Source of the DNA: Ruminococcus sp.
GTDB taxonomy: Bacteria > Bacillota > Clostridia > Oscillospirales > Ruminococcaceae
DNA: 56,126 nucleotides
NCBI GenBank assembly: GCA_021199375.1
Contig: JAJQIB010000034.1
Location: 1 to 56,126 of the forward strand
Direction: 5' to 3'
The notes below the pieces were generated by a model. It saw only the letters and a list, made by a program, of their open reading frames with translations. It did not search any database and had not been told where the DNA came from. Both the position numbers and the translations under genes were made by a program. Positions 42,042 through 51,393 of this stretch are shown in pieces; positions within the stretch are counted from its first letter, which is position 1; each line of letters starts with the position of its first letter.

Positions 42042-42895
42042 GTAGTATTATCAAAACGCAAAATCTTACCTACGTTTATGGTGAAAACACACCCTTTAGA
42101 CGGGTGGCACTTGATAACGTGAGTATTGAAATAAATGATGGAGAAATTATCGGAATAATAGGACATACAGGTTCGGGCAAGAGCACGCTTATTCAGCACT
42201 TTAACGGACTGCTAAAGCCGACCTCCGGAGATGTGTTTATTGACGGTGAAGGCTTTAAGGATGATAAGGATAAGCTTCGAGAGGTAAGATTTAAGGTCGG
42301 GCTTGTCTTTCAGTACCCCGAATATCAGCTTTTTGAGGAGACGGTGTACAAGGATATATCCTATGGACCTAAAAACATGGGACTTGACGAGGGAGAGATA
42401 GACAGGCGGGTACGGTCGGCAGCTGAGCTTGTCGGACTTGATGATGCACAGCTTGAAAAATCTCCGTTTGAGCTTTCCGGCGGTCAAAAGAGGCGAGCAG
42501 CTATTGCGGGCGTTATGGCTATGGAGCCTAAGGTGCTTATACTTGATGAGCCTGCTTCTGGACTGGATCCTCAGGGAAGAGATAAAATTTTTGATATGAT
42601 AAGACATTATCATGATGAAAAACAAAATACAGTGCTTATTGTGTCGCATTCGATGGAGGATATAGCAAAAATCGCAGATCGCATACTTGTAATGAATGAG
42701 GGCAGAGTATTTTGCTTTGACAAAACATCAGATGTGTTTAAAAGAAGCAGCGAGCTTGAAGGAATAGGACTTTCTACTCCACAAATCACAAGAGTGTTTG
42801 ACAAGCTTCGAGAGAAGGGTGTAGATCTTGGTGATGATGTATATACTGTCAAGTTTGCAGAAAAGAGAATTAGAGAAGGGCTTGAGAACAACTAA
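42038..42895 (+). CDS. ecfA2: Energy-coupling factor transporter ATPase A2
   Basis: A 285-residue ABC ATPase with Walker [12 protein letters not shown]-loop [22 protein letters not shown], signature [13 protein letters not shown] and Walker [16 protein letters not shown]. The [10 protein letters not shown] stretch is typical of EcfA2. It forms the ATPase heterodimer with EcfA1. It is coupled to ecfA1 by an ATGA overlap and followed by ecfT after 16 nt. Confidence 0.94.
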   Translation: MSSIIKTQNLTYVYGENTPFRRVALDNVSIEINDGEIIGIIGHTGSGKSTLIQHFNGLLKPTSGDVFIDGEGFKDDKDKLREVRFKVGLVFQYPEYQLFEETVYKDISYGPKNMGLDEGEIDRRVRSAAELVGLDDAQLEKSPFELSGGQKRRAAIAGVMAMEPKVLILDEPASGLDPQGRDKIFDMIRHYHDEKQNTVLIVSHSMEDIAKIADRILVMNEGRVFCFDKTSDVFKRSSELEGIGLSTPQITRVFDKLREKGVDLGDDVYTVKFAEKRIREGLENN

Positions 42896-42911
42896 GGAGT
42901 GAAAGAAAAAT

Positions 42912-43718
42912 TTGCTTAAGGATATAACTTTAGGACAGTACTTTCCGGGAAATTCGCCTATACACAAAATGGATGCACGAGTAAAGCTTGTGCTTACAGT
43001 GGCATTTATTGTGATGCTGTTTATGGCAGACAATATGTGGGGACTTCTTGTGGGAATCATTTATTCGATTTTTACCTTTGCGGTATCGAGAATACCTGTG
43101 TCGATGCTGGGCAAGAGCTTAAAGCCGATAGTGCCTATCGTGATTTTTACCGCCTTGCTAAATATATTGTTTGTGCGTACAGGTGATGTATTGTTTGAGT
43201 GGAGCTTTTTAAAAATAACATATGAGGGTGTGGATACGGCAATATTTATGGTAGTTAGGATAATCTGTCTTATAATAGGCAGCTCGCTTTTAACCTACAC
43301 CACCTCTCCTATAGATCTTACCGATGCGATTGAAAGACTGCTGTCACCGCTAAAGAAAATTCATGTTCCTGTACATGAGCTTGCGATGATTATGACCATA
43401 GCTCTTAGATTTATACCTACTCTTATTGAGGAAACGGATAAGATAATGAACGCACAAAAGGCTCGTGGCTCAGAGCTTGATACAGGCACTCTTATGCAAA
43501 AGGTAAAGGGAATGCTGCCTATATTTATACCTCTATTTGTATCATCGTTCAGACGTGCTGAGGAGCTTGCGACTGCGATGGAATGCAGATGCTATCACGG
43601 TGGCGAGGGACGCACTCGAATGAAGCAGCTAAAAACAAGCTATAGAGATTTAATAGGCTGTGTGGTAACAGCGCTCTTTATAGCGGCAGTTGTAGCTGTG
43701 AACATTTTGGTAAAGTGA
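42912..43718 (+). CDS. ecfT: Energy-coupling factor transporter transmembrane protein
   Basis: A 268-residue membrane protein starting DITLGQYFPGNSPIHKMDARVKL, the standard EcfT opening, with about five to six helices. The two Ala-Arg-Gly-type coupling motifs are seen as QKARGSELD and AMECRCYHGGEGRTR. EcfT joins the ATPases to substrate-binding S proteins. It starts at TTG 42912 with AAGGAG about 12 nt upstream. The stop overlaps the truA GTG. Confidence 0.94.
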   Translation: MLKDITLGQYFPGNSPIHKMDARVKLVLTVAFIVMLFMADNMWGLLVGIIYSIFTFAVSRIPVSMLGKSLKPIVPIVIFTALLNILFVRTGDVLFEWSFLKITYEGVDTAIFMVVRIICLIIGSSLLTYTTSPIDLTDAIERLLSPLKKIHVPVHELAMIMTIALRFIPTLIEETDKIMNAQKARGSELDTGTLMQKVKGMLPIFIPLFVSSFRRAEELATAMECRCYHGGEGRTRMKQLKTSYRDLIGCVVTALFIAAVVAVNILVK

Positions 43719-44482
43719 CGGATAAGAGCATGAGAAATTTCAAGGTAGAGATGGCGTACCGAGGAACAGCGTATCATGGCTTTCAGCGGCAAAGCAACGC
43801 CTATACAATACAACAAGCAGTTGAGGAAGCGCTCTCCTCACTTCTCGGTGAGCAGGTTACGATTTATGGATGCTCAAGAACCGATACGGGAGTACACGCT
43901 AGACAGTTTTTCTTTAGCTTTTGTACCGAAAGCACCATTACCTGTCGAGGCTTGGTGTTCGGTACAAATTCTAGGCTCAATGATGATATAGCAATACTTT
44001 CCTGCAAACAGGCGGCAGATGATTTTCACGCCAGATACCATTGTATTGGCAAGGAGTATGAGTATATTATTCACAACAGCGAGATCAAAAATCCATTTTA
44101 TTTAGACACAGCATATCGTTCGTGGTATCCGATAGATGCAGAGCTTTTAGACCGTGAGGCGAAGGCTTTTGTGGGAGAGCATGACTTTAAGTCGTTTTGC
44201 TCAACCGATTGTGAAAAGAAAAGTACAGTGCGTACCATTCATAGCTTTGATGTGCGCCGTGAAGGCGAGCTTGTAATCTTTAGAGTTTCGGGCAATGGCT
44301 TTTTGTACAACATGGTTAGAATAATGGTTGGCACACTTTTGCACATAAACGAGGGAAAGCTTGAGCAAGGAGCGATAGAGCGCTTGCTTAAATGTCGTGA
44401 CAGAACCGAGGCAGGAAGAACAGTACCTCCTCAAGGACTTTATCTTAACAGAGTGTTTTATGATGACCAAGAAATAGTATAA
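43715..44482 (+). CDS. truA: tRNA pseudouridine(38-40) synthase
   Basis: A 255-residue TruA. The catalytic Asp lies in GCSRTDTGVHARQF; the N-terminus VEMAYRGTAYHGFQRQ and FLYNMVRIMVGTLL are family hallmarks. It isomerises uridines 38-40 of the tRNA anticodon stem. The start is ambiguous: GTG 43715 overlaps the ecfT stop, ATG 43730 is an alternative that leaves MRNFKVEM; neither has a strong SD. Confidence 0.94.
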   Translation: MTDKSMRNFKVEMAYRGTAYHGFQRQSNAYTIQQAVEEALSSLLGEQVTIYGCSRTDTGVHARQFFFSFCTESTITCRGLVFGTNSRLNDDIAILSCKQAADDFHARYHCIGKEYEYIIHNSEIKNPFYLDTAYRSWYPIDAELLDREAKAFVGEHDFKSFCSTDCEKKSTVRTIHSFDVRREGELVIFRVSGNGFLYNMVRIMVGTLLHINEGKLEQGAIERLLKCRDRTEAGRTVPPQGLYLNRVFYDDQEIV

Positions 44483-44510
44483 ATCCTTACTGAAAGGAGC
44501 ATTCTTATAT

Positions 44511-45740
44511 ATGGCAGATAAAAATAAAAGCAATGGCACCAATAAAAAAACACAGCAGGGCACAAAGCGTGCTGTGCATACGGATATAAAAACTGTGAGA
44601 AAAAACGAGCGAACCATCAGAACGCTCAAGAGAATTCTTGCGGCACTTATTGTGCTGTTTATTGGCTTGCTTATTTATGCGACATATCCGTTTTGGCTGC
44701 CAAAGCTTGAGGATATTTTTGACAAGCCTGCAGCTACTATATCAAATGATGGAGAAACCGAGTCGGGTAATTTTCCGATTGAGCCTGACGAGGAGGATTA
44801 CGAGATATATGCGGTAAAGAACAATCTGGTGACTGCCGATGCTTATAGTCTTGTCTTTTATGATGAAAACGGCAAGGAGCGTGAAAGCTACAGTCACTCC
44901 TTCTCAAATCCCGTTGAGCGCATCAGTGGAAAGAGAGTGCTTGTTTTTGACAGCGGAAACACTGACTTTAAAGTGTACAACAAAAGCGGTGAAATCTACT
45001 CAAAGACAGCGGACGATTCTATACTTACCGGAGCAATAGGTGAGGATGGCACAGCTGCAATTGTAACCACAAGTGACAAGTACGCCTCAGCAATGACGGT
45101 GTATGACAAAGAGGGTACGGTGATATATCAATACAACTGTACAAGAAGAATAATGTCGGTTTCTATTGAGGACGACGGTTCAGGATGCTGTGTATGTACA
45201 TTTCTCTCGCAGGAAGGGCAAATCTTTTCGCAGGTGAGCAGGCTTGATTTTAGCACTGATGGTGAGCAGATGGTAAGCGAGAATATGGATATTTTAGCCT
45301 TAGATTGTGTGCTTAACAGTGCGGGAAACATTCTTGTTGTCGGAGACACGGCGATGTATACTCTATCAAATGAGGGTGAGATTCTCTCAAGCTATGAGTA
45401 TGATGGTGAGCTTGTTGACTATGAGCTTGACAAGGATTGCTCGGCGGCTATTATCTATAGTAGTACTACATCCAATGAAATGCTTATAATAGCTGAGGCT
45501 AGTGCGCAAAGCGATGAAAGCTATCGCAAGGTTGAGGACGTAGAAAATGTGAAAAGGGTAGCTATAGAGGATGACAGAGTAATAGTACTAAGCTCAGACG
45601 AGATTAGAGCTTATGCATACAGTGCAACGGTAGCAGCAACAGCCGAGCTAGATCGTGAGTACACCGATTTTGTGTACATTAACGGAGCGCTTTACCTTGC
45701 AGGCAAGCATGGAATCGACAAGCTTGTGTTTGAAATGTAG
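44511..45740 (+). CDS. Membrane-anchored beta-propeller-like protein, DUF5711 type
   Basis: A 409-residue protein. A lysine-rich cytoplasmic N-terminus (about 1-42) precedes one transmembrane helix (about 43-65, ILAALIVLFIGLLIYATYPFWL). The external part consists of repeated beta-rich units of about 40-50 residues with patterns like VLVFDSGNTDFKVYNKSGEI and MTVYDKEGTVIYQYN, as in WD40/PQQ-like propellers. It resembles the uncharacterised DUF5711 family of Clostridia (from memory). It sits between truA and cvpA in the same direction; SD AAAGGAG precedes ATG 44511. An envelope role is likely, but the function is unknown. Confidence 0.7.
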   Translation: MADKNKSNGTNKKTQQGTKRAVHTDIKTVRKNERTIRTLKRILAALIVLFIGLLIYATYPFWLPKLEDIFDKPAATISNDGETESGNFPIEPDEEDYEIYAVKNNLVTADAYSLVFYDENGKERESYSHSFSNPVERISGKRVLVFDSGNTDFKVYNKSGEIYSKTADDSILTGAIGEDGTAAIVTTSDKYASAMTVYDKEGTVIYQYNCTRRIMSVSIEDDGSGCCVCTFLSQEGQIFSQVSRLDFSTDGEQMVSENMDILALDCVLNSAGNILVVGDTAMYTLSNEGEILSSYEYDGELVDYELDKDCSAAIIYSSTTSNEMLIIAEASAQSDESYRKVEDVENVKRVAIEDDRVIVLSSDEIRAYAYSATVAATAELDREYTDFVYINGALYLAGKHGIDKLVFEM

Positions 45741-45751
45741 AAAGGACAGAT

Positions 45752-46609
45752 ATGACCTCCCTTTGCTTTGATATTATAACCCTGTTGCTCATAATTCTTC
45801 CGATAGTACATGGCTTTTCAAAGGGCTTTAAACGACTGGTAGTATCTCTAATAATTTTTATAGTTGCGGCAATGGCGGCACTTATGCTCTCGCAAACCTT
45901 CTCAGAGCCTATCTATGACAGCTTTTTTAGCGATATGATAAAGGAAAGGTGTGAAGATGCAGTTGGTGATACAGATCCTGTTCAGACTGCTCAAACGCTG
46001 TTAAGTGAGTATGGCATAGAGGTTGATGAGGATACCTTAAGGACGACTATGAGCGATACAGGAGATGCGGTACAGTCTGCTGAGGATTTAGCTGAGCAGT
46101 ATGGACTTGATGAGCAGTCAGCTGACGAATTTTCTGATAAGCTGAATGAAAAGCTAGAGAGCATGCTTCCACAGTCGGTAGCGGACTCCCTTCCTGAAGG
46201 AATGACAGATCTTTTGACAGATGATTTTTCATCAGGTGAAATCTTTGATATGGTTCAGGCATTCAGCAATTCGGATGAGACAGCGGCAGAATATGTTGAG
46301 CAAAATTTTGCAAAGCCTATTTGCGTATCATTAATTGAGCTTGTCTTATACTTTGTTATCATGATTTTGGTAAGGTTCATTTTATTGCTTGTATTTAGAG
46401 CCTTTGGCTTTAATGTGAATGGCAGGGCAAGGTCAGGTGTAGACAGACTTTTAGGTGCAATCTTAGGAGTGGTTGAGGCAGCAATTGATGTGTTTATATT
46501 TATGTGGCTGATAAGCGCGATGGAGCAAGCCTCCGGTGGTGCCATAGGAATAAGCGGGCTAGAATCGGTTGTCTTTTTGCCGTTGTATAAGAAAATAGCT
46601 GGCAGCTGA
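45752..46609 (+). CDS. CvpA-family membrane protein
   Basis: A 285-residue protein. The N-terminus (about 5-50: FDIITLLLIILPIVHGFSKGFKRLVVSLIIFIVA) has the CvpA pattern of two helices joined by GxxKGF. A long acidic external segment (about 60-185) follows, unusually large for CvpA, then two to three further helices with SGVDRLLGAILGVVEAAI, matching the C-terminal CvpA part. CvpA-like proteins affect colicin production or envelope homeostasis; the mechanism is not known. It starts 11 nt after the DUF5711-like gene and ends the operon just before a perfect terminator. Confidence 0.78.
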   Translation: MTSLCFDIITLLLIILPIVHGFSKGFKRLVVSLIIFIVAAMAALMLSQTFSEPIYDSFFSDMIKERCEDAVGDTDPVQTAQTLLSEYGIEVDEDTLRTTMSDTGDAVQSAEDLAEQYGLDEQSADEFSDKLNEKLESMLPQSVADSLPEGMTDLLTDDFSSGEIFDMVQAFSNSDETAAEYVEQNFAKPICVSLIELVLYFVIMILVRFILLLVFRAFGFNVNGRARSGVDRLLGAILGVVEAAIDVFIFMWLISAMEQASGGAIGISGLESVVFLPLYKKIAGS

Positions 46610-46621
46610 TATGAAGGATTG

Positions 46622-46650
46622 ACTCGGAGCAGATATGCTCCGAGTTTTTG
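46622..46650 (+). terminator. Terminator of the ruvC-cvpA operon
   Basis: Perfect 10-bp stem ACTCGGAGCA (46622-46631) / TGCTCCGAGT (46636-46645) with a 4-nt loop and TTTT following. Confidence 0.9.
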
Positions 46651-46670
46651 CCTATCAATTATGAAAATGG

Positions 46671-46701
46671 TTACAATATGTTCATATTTATGTGTTATAC
46701 T
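46671..46701 (+). promoter_or_regulatory. Possible promoter of the pan-coaX-ilvB operon
   Basis: TATACT (46696-46701) with TTACAA (46671-46676) 19 bp upstream. The spacing is long, so this is a tentative assignment; no better pair is seen in the 156-nt gap. Confidence 0.35.
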
Positions 46702-46765
46702 AATTCTGTATTGTATCGAGACGCAGGTGCTCGAACGATAACATTGTAATAAGGAGAAATGCTTT

Positions 46766-47605
46766 ATGAAAAATACTGCCGCTACACTTTTAGCGCAGAA
46801 GCAATCGGGCGAAAAGATAACGATGCTTACTGCTTATGACTACACTACGGCGTGTATTGAGGATGAATGCGGAGTAAATTCAATTTTGGTGGGCGATTCA
46901 TTGGGAATGGTGATGCTCGGCTATGAAAATACTCTGCCGGTAACGATGGAGGATATGATCCATCATACTAAAGCGGTGACAAGAGGAGTTAAGAATGCTT
47001 TTGTCGTGGGAGATATGCCGTTTATGTCTTATCAGACGAGCGTTTACGATGCAGTGGTAAATGCCGGACGACTTGTAAAGGAAGGCGGAGCACAGGCTGT
47101 TAAGCTTGAGGGCGGTGCAGCAGTTTGCGAGCAAATTAAGGCGATTGTGGACTCATCTATTCCCGTGGTGGGACACCTTGGACTTACGCCTCAGTCGGTA
47201 AATGCATTCGGCGGCTTTAAGGTTCAGGGAAAGGACTATGACCGTGCGTCGCAGATTGTTGAGGATGCAGAGAGAATACAACAGGCGGGAGCCTGCGCTA
47301 TAGTATTAGAGTGCGTACCCGCAAGACTTGCAAGCCTTATTTCAAAGAGACTTGTTATTCCAACTATAGGAATAGGAGCAGGAGACGGCTGTGATGGACA
47401 GGTGCTGGTTTATCAGGATATGCTTGGTCTTACAACCGGTCACACGCCTAAGTTTGCAAAGAAATTTGTAGATGCGGGTGCGCTTTTAAGAGAGGGATTT
47501 TCGGAGTATGTAAGTCAGGTGCAAAAGGGTGAGTTCCCATCAGATGAGCATACATTTAAAATAGATGATGAGATAATGCAAAAAATAGAAGAGAAATTTT
47601 CCTGA
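46766..47605 (+). CDS. panB: 3-methyl-2-oxobutanoate hydroxymethyltransferase
   Basis: A 279-residue TIM-barrel enzyme. [50 protein letters not shown] and VKLEGGAAV are conserved PanB segments; [22 protein letters not shown] is the classical phrase. It transfers a hydroxymethyl group from 5,10-methylene-tetrahydrofolate to 2-ketoisovalerate, giving ketopantoate. First gene of the operon; AAGGAG precedes ATG 46766. A ketopantoate reductase (panE) gene is not in the cluster. Confidence 0.96.
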   Translation: MKNTAATLLAQKQSGEKITMLTAYDYTTACIEDECGVNSILVGDSLGMVMLGYENTLPVTMEDMIHHTKAVTRGVKNAFVVGDMPFMSYQTSVYDAVVNAGRLVKEGGAQAVKLEGGAAVCEQIKAIVDSSIPVVGHLGLTPQSVNAFGGFKVQGKDYDRASQIVEDAERIQQAGACAIVLECVPARLASLISKRLVIPTIGIGAGDGCDGQVLVYQDMLGLTTGHTPKFAKKFVDAGALLREGFSEYVSQVQKGEFPSDEHTFKIDDEIMQKIEEKFS

Positions 47606-47618
47606 GGGAGACGATGAC

Positions 47619-48470
47619 ATGAAAGTAGTAAAGACAATAGATGAGGTCAGAGCGCAGGTAAAAGCATGGAGAGCGCAGGGCTTAAGCGTGGGTCTTGTTC
47701 CGACTATGGGATATTTGCATGAGGGTCATGCGAGCTTGATAGATGCTTCACATAAGGATAACGATCGTACTGTTGTTTCGGACTTTGTAAATCCGATGCA
47801 GTTTGGTCCAAGCGAAGATCTTGAAAGCTATCCAAGAGATCTAGAGCGAGATTCGGCACTAGTCAAGGCTCATGGCGGAGATTTAATCTTTAATCCTGAG
47901 CCTGAAGAGATGTATCACGAGGGCTTTTCGTCGTTTGTTGATATGACAATACTTACCGAAGAGCTTTGCGGACTTAGCAGACCGATACATTTTAGAGGTG
48001 TCTGCACTGTTGTAAGCAAGCTTTTTAACATAGTAAAGCCGGATCGAGCGTATTTTGGAAAAAAGGATGCGCAGCAGCTTGCGGTTATAAGACATATGGT
48101 TGACGACCTTAATATGGATATTGAGATTGTAGGATGCCCTATAGTAAGAGAGCCTGATGGACTTGCTAAAAGCTCAAGAAACACCTATCTAAATGATGAA
48201 GGGCGTAAGGCAGCGCTTGTGCTGTCAAGGGCTATCCTTGCAGGTGCGGATATGGTAAGAAACGGCGAGAAAAGCAGCAAGGCTGTTACTGATAGAATGA
48301 AACAGATTATCGAGTGCGAGCCGCTTGCCAAAATCGACTATGTAAAGCTTGTTGATGCTAAAACCATGCAGCAAATACCGATGATTGACAGAGATGCTCT
48401 TTGTGCAATAGCTGTGTATATTGGCAAGACAAGGCTTATAGATAATTTCTTTACTGAGGACGTTAAGTAA
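47619..48470 (+). CDS. panC: Pantothenate synthetase
   Basis: A 283-residue class I tRNA-synthetase-fold ligase. The HIGH-like motif is [14 protein letters not shown], the ATP-site segments are [19 protein letters not shown] and [14 protein letters not shown], and KSSRNTYL is the KMSKS equivalent. It joins pantoate with beta-alanine using ATP. ATG 47619 stands 13 nt after panB with GAGGGAG upstream. Confidence 0.96.
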   Translation: MKVVKTIDEVRAQVKAWRAQGLSVGLVPTMGYLHEGHASLIDASHKDNDRTVVSDFVNPMQFGPSEDLESYPRDLERDSALVKAHGGDLIFNPEPEEMYHEGFSSFVDMTILTEELCGLSRPIHFRGVCTVVSKLFNIVKPDRAYFGKKDAQQLAVIRHMVDDLNMDIEIVGCPIVREPDGLAKSSRNTYLNDEGRKAALVLSRAILAGADMVRNGEKSSKAVTDRMKQIIECEPLAKIDYVKLVDAKTMQQIPMIDRDALCAIAVYIGKTRLIDNFFTEDVK

Positions 48471-48481
48471 AAGGAGAAGGT

Positions 48482-48874
48482 ATGACTGTTTCAATATTAA
48501 AGAGCAAGATTCATCGAGCTGTTGTCACGCAAGCTGAGCTTGATTATATTGGCAGCGTTACAATAGATGAGAATCTTATGGATGCGGCAGGACTTTTAGA
48601 GTATGAGCATGTTCATATTGTCAATGTAAACAGCGGAAGCAGAATCGAAACCTATGTAATCGCAGGTGAACGTGGAAGTGGAGTAATCTGCTTAAACGGA
48701 GCGGCAGCGAGATGCGGACAGCGTGGAGATCATGTTATAATAATGTCCTATGCTGATATGACTCCTGAAGAGGCTGGGGATAATCCGCCTACTGTGGTGT
48801 TTGTTGATGAGAATAACAAGCCCATAAGGACTGCTCGCTATGAAAAACATGGAAGATTAGAGGACTTAAAATGA
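48482..48874 (+). CDS. panD: Aspartate 1-decarboxylase
   Basis: A 130-residue pyruvoyl enzyme precursor. [23 protein letters not shown] contains the self-cleavage site Gly-Ser (YIGS), which becomes the pyruvoyl group; [20 protein letters not shown] and [13 protein letters not shown] complete the family pattern. It makes beta-alanine from aspartate for PanC. The stop overlaps coaX by ATGA. Confidence 0.96.
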   Translation: MTVSILKSKIHRAVVTQAELDYIGSVTIDENLMDAAGLLEYEHVHIVNVNSGSRIETYVIAGERGSGVICLNGAAARCGQRGDHVIIMSYADMTPEEAGDNPPTVVFVDENNKPIRTARYEKHGRLEDLK

Positions 48875-49641
48875 TACTTGCAGTGGATATAGGAAACTCA
48901 AATATCGTAATCGGATGCTTTGACAAAAACGAGATTATGTTTGTTGAGCGAATATCGACAAATCATCAGTCAACGCAGATGGAATATACGGTGATTATAA
49001 AGAACATCCTAGAGCTAAATGGTTTGGTGGGTGAGCATATTGACGGCGGAATAATCTCGAGCGTGGTGCCGCCGCTTACCGAAACGTTAAAGTCTGCTAT
49101 GGAGCGGCTTGGATGTGGTGAAATTTTGGTGGTTGGTCCAGGAATAAAAACGGGACTTAAGATTTTGCTGGATAATCCCGTACAGCTTGGAAGCGACAGA
49201 GTAGCAGATGCTGTAGCGGCAATAAACCTATATCCTGCACCGTTAATACTCATAGACATGGGCACAGCTACAACGGTGTCGGTAATTGATAGAAATAAAA
49301 GCTTTCTCGGAGGAATGATAATACCGGGAATGAGTGTGTCGCTTGATTCACTGACAAATCGCACCTCTCAGCTTCCTAAAATAAGCCTTGTTCCCGCAAA
49401 AAAGGTAATAGGAACAAACACTATTGATTGTATGAAAAGCGGAATCATAAATGCAACTGCTTCCAGCCTTGATGGAGTGATTGAGCGTATAGAAGAGGAG
49501 CTTGGCGAAGGCTGTACGGTGGTTTCAACCGGCGGACTTGCAAATCTTGTGGTACCATACTGTAAGCGAGAGATAATTTTAGATGAAACGCTTTTGCTTA
49601 AGGGTCTTAGAATTATCTACTCGAAGAATAAAGGCGATTGA
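48871..49641 (+). CDS. coaX: Type III pantothenate kinase
   Basis: A 256-residue ASKHA-fold kinase. [17 protein letters not shown] gives the phosphate-1 loop with catalytic Asp, [11 protein letters not shown] and [14 protein letters not shown] the remaining nucleotide/pantothenate loops. It phosphorylates pantothenate to 4'-phosphopantothenate, needs a monovalent cation and is not feedback-inhibited by CoA, as known for type III enzymes. It is coupled to panD by ATGA, so synthesis and activation of the vitamin are encoded together. Confidence 0.94.
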   Translation: MILAVDIGNSNIVIGCFDKNEIMFVERISTNHQSTQMEYTVIIKNILELNGLVGEHIDGGIISSVVPPLTETLKSAMERLGCGEILVVGPGIKTGLKILLDNPVQLGSDRVADAVAAINLYPAPLILIDMGTATTVSVIDRNKSFLGGMIIPGMSVSLDSLTNRTSQLPKISLVPAKKVIGTNTIDCMKSGIINATASSLDGVIERIEEELGEGCTVVSTGGLANLVVPYCKREIILDETLLLKGLRIIYSKNKGD

Positions 49642-49683
49642 TGAAAAAATAGATGTAAAAAAGTATAAAACGGAGGAATTTTG

Positions 49684-51369
49684 ATGTTACTTAATGGTTC
49701 GGAGATTTTACTTGAATGCTTGCTTGAGCATGGTGCGGATACTGTATTTGGTTATCCGGGAGGTGCAGTGCTTAATATTTACGATGCACTTTATAAGTAC
49801 TCGGACAGAATTAAGCATGTAATTACAGCACACGAGCAGGCTGCCTGTCATGCTGCTGATGGCTTTGCAAGAACTACCGGAAAGACCGGTGTGGTAATTG
49901 CCACCTCAGGTCCCGGAGCTACAAACCTTGTTACGGGAATTGCTACTGCCAATATGGACTCGGTGCCGCTTGTTGCAATTACTGGAAATGTTGGCACATC
50001 AGCACTTGGACTTGATTCCTTTCAGGAGGTTGACATCTGTGGAATAACTATGCCAGTGACAAAGCACAACTTTATTGTCAAGGATGTAAAGGATCTTGCT
50101 GATACAATTCGTGAGGCATTTTACATTGCAAATGAGGGCAGAAAGGGTCCGGTTCTTATTGATATTCCAAAGGATATCACAGCGGCAATGTGCGAGTATA
50201 CATATCACGAGCCAAAAAAGGTAGTTAATCATAATCCCGACAGCATAAATGAACAGATTGAAGCGGCTGTAAAGCTTATTGAGCAAAGTGACAGACCATT
50301 TATTTATGCAGGCGGCGGAATTGTTTCGTGTGATGCGCAGGAGGAGCTTAATGATTTTGTAAATCGCATAGATGCTCCTATAGCATTATCACTTATGGGA
50401 CAGACAGGCTTTAGCAATAAGGATTCACACTATGTCGGAATGCTCGGAATGCATGGCACCAAGACTGCATCCTTAGCACTTAAGGATTGCGATCTTATGA
50501 TAGTTTTGGGCTCAAGGTTTTCGGATCGTGTGGCTCTTAACACCAAGACGTTTGCAAAGCACACTAAGGTTTTGCATGTAGAAATAGATCCCGCGGAAAT
50601 TGGCAAGAATGTGGCTCCTGATTGTTATGTAAACGGAGATCTTAAATATGTGGTATCCTGCTTTAACAAGCTCATAAAGCCAAGAAAGCACGCAGTTTGG
50701 CTCTCGCAGGTTGATGAGTGGAAGAAAACATACACCGTGCCTATGAAGCCGATTAGACGTGAGGACGAGGTTTTGCCCGATGAGGTAATTAAGACGCTGT
50801 GCAGGCTTGTCGGCGAGGATGCTATTATAACCACCGAGGTCGGACAGCACCAAATGTGGACGGCACAGTACTATGACTTTGTAAAGCCCAGAACATTTGC
50901 ATCGAGCGGCGGACTTGGAACAATGGGCTATGGACTGGGAGCATCTATCGGTGCAAAGGTCGGAAATCCTGACAAAATTGTAGTGAATGTTGCAGGCGAC
51001 GGCAGCTTCTTTATGAATTGTAATGAGCTTTCAACGCTGGCAAAGCATGGCATACCGGTAATCGAGCTTGTGTTTACAAACAATGTTTTAGGAATGGTGC
51101 GTCAGTGGCAGAGGATTTTCTACGACAAGCGTTTTTCACAGACAGATATAAATCGTGGCACAGACATGATGAAGCTTGCTGAAGCCTTTGGCATTGAGGG
51201 TGTAAGAATAGAGAACAAAAATGAGATAGAGAGTGGATTAAAACGAGCTATTGAGTGTGGCAGACCATGCTTGGTTGAGTGCGTGATTGATAAGGATGTA
51301 AATGTTCTTCCAATGGTGGCTCCTGGAGGAGATGTGCTTGAACCGATAATGGAAATCTCTCTTGATTGA
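49684..51369 (+). CDS. ilvB: Acetolactate synthase, large subunit (IlvB type)
   Basis: A 561-residue thiamine-diphosphate enzyme. DTVFGYPGGAVLNIYDALYK, TAHEQAACHAADGFART (catalytic Glu), SGPGATNLVTGIATA, and the TPP/Mg motif GDGSFFMNCNELSTLAKHG ending FTNN are present. It condenses two pyruvates to 2-acetolactate, the precursor of valine and, through 2-ketoisovalerate, of pantothenate, which fits its place after panBCD-coaX. ATG 49684 has GGAGG 7 nt upstream; the TTG at 49681 is less likely. No small regulatory subunit (ilvN) follows. Confidence 0.92.
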   Translation: MLLNGSEILLECLLEHGADTVFGYPGGAVLNIYDALYKYSDRIKHVITAHEQAACHAADGFARTTGKTGVVIATSGPGATNLVTGIATANMDSVPLVAITGNVGTSALGLDSFQEVDICGITMPVTKHNFIVKDVKDLADTIREAFYIANEGRKGPVLIDIPKDITAAMCEYTYHEPKKVVNHNPDSINEQIEAAVKLIEQSDRPFIYAGGGIVSCDAQEELNDFVNRIDAPIALSLMGQTGFSNKDSHYVGMLGMHGTKTASLALKDCDLMIVLGSRFSDRVALNTKTFAKHTKVLHVEIDPAEIGKNVAPDCYVNGDLKYVVSCFNKLIKPRKHAVWLSQVDEWKKTYTVPMKPIRREDEVLPDEVIKTLCRLVGEDAIITTEVGQHQMWTAQYYDFVKPRTFASSGGLGTMGYGLGASIGAKVGNPDKIVVNVAGDGSFFMNCNELSTLAKHGIPVIELVFTNNVLGMVRQWQRIFYDKRFSQTDINRGTDMMKLAEAFGIEGVRIENKNEIESGLKRAIECGRPCLVECVIDKDVNVLPMVAPGGDVLEPIMEISLD

Positions 51370-51393
51370 TAACGTACAACAAGGGAAAGGATT

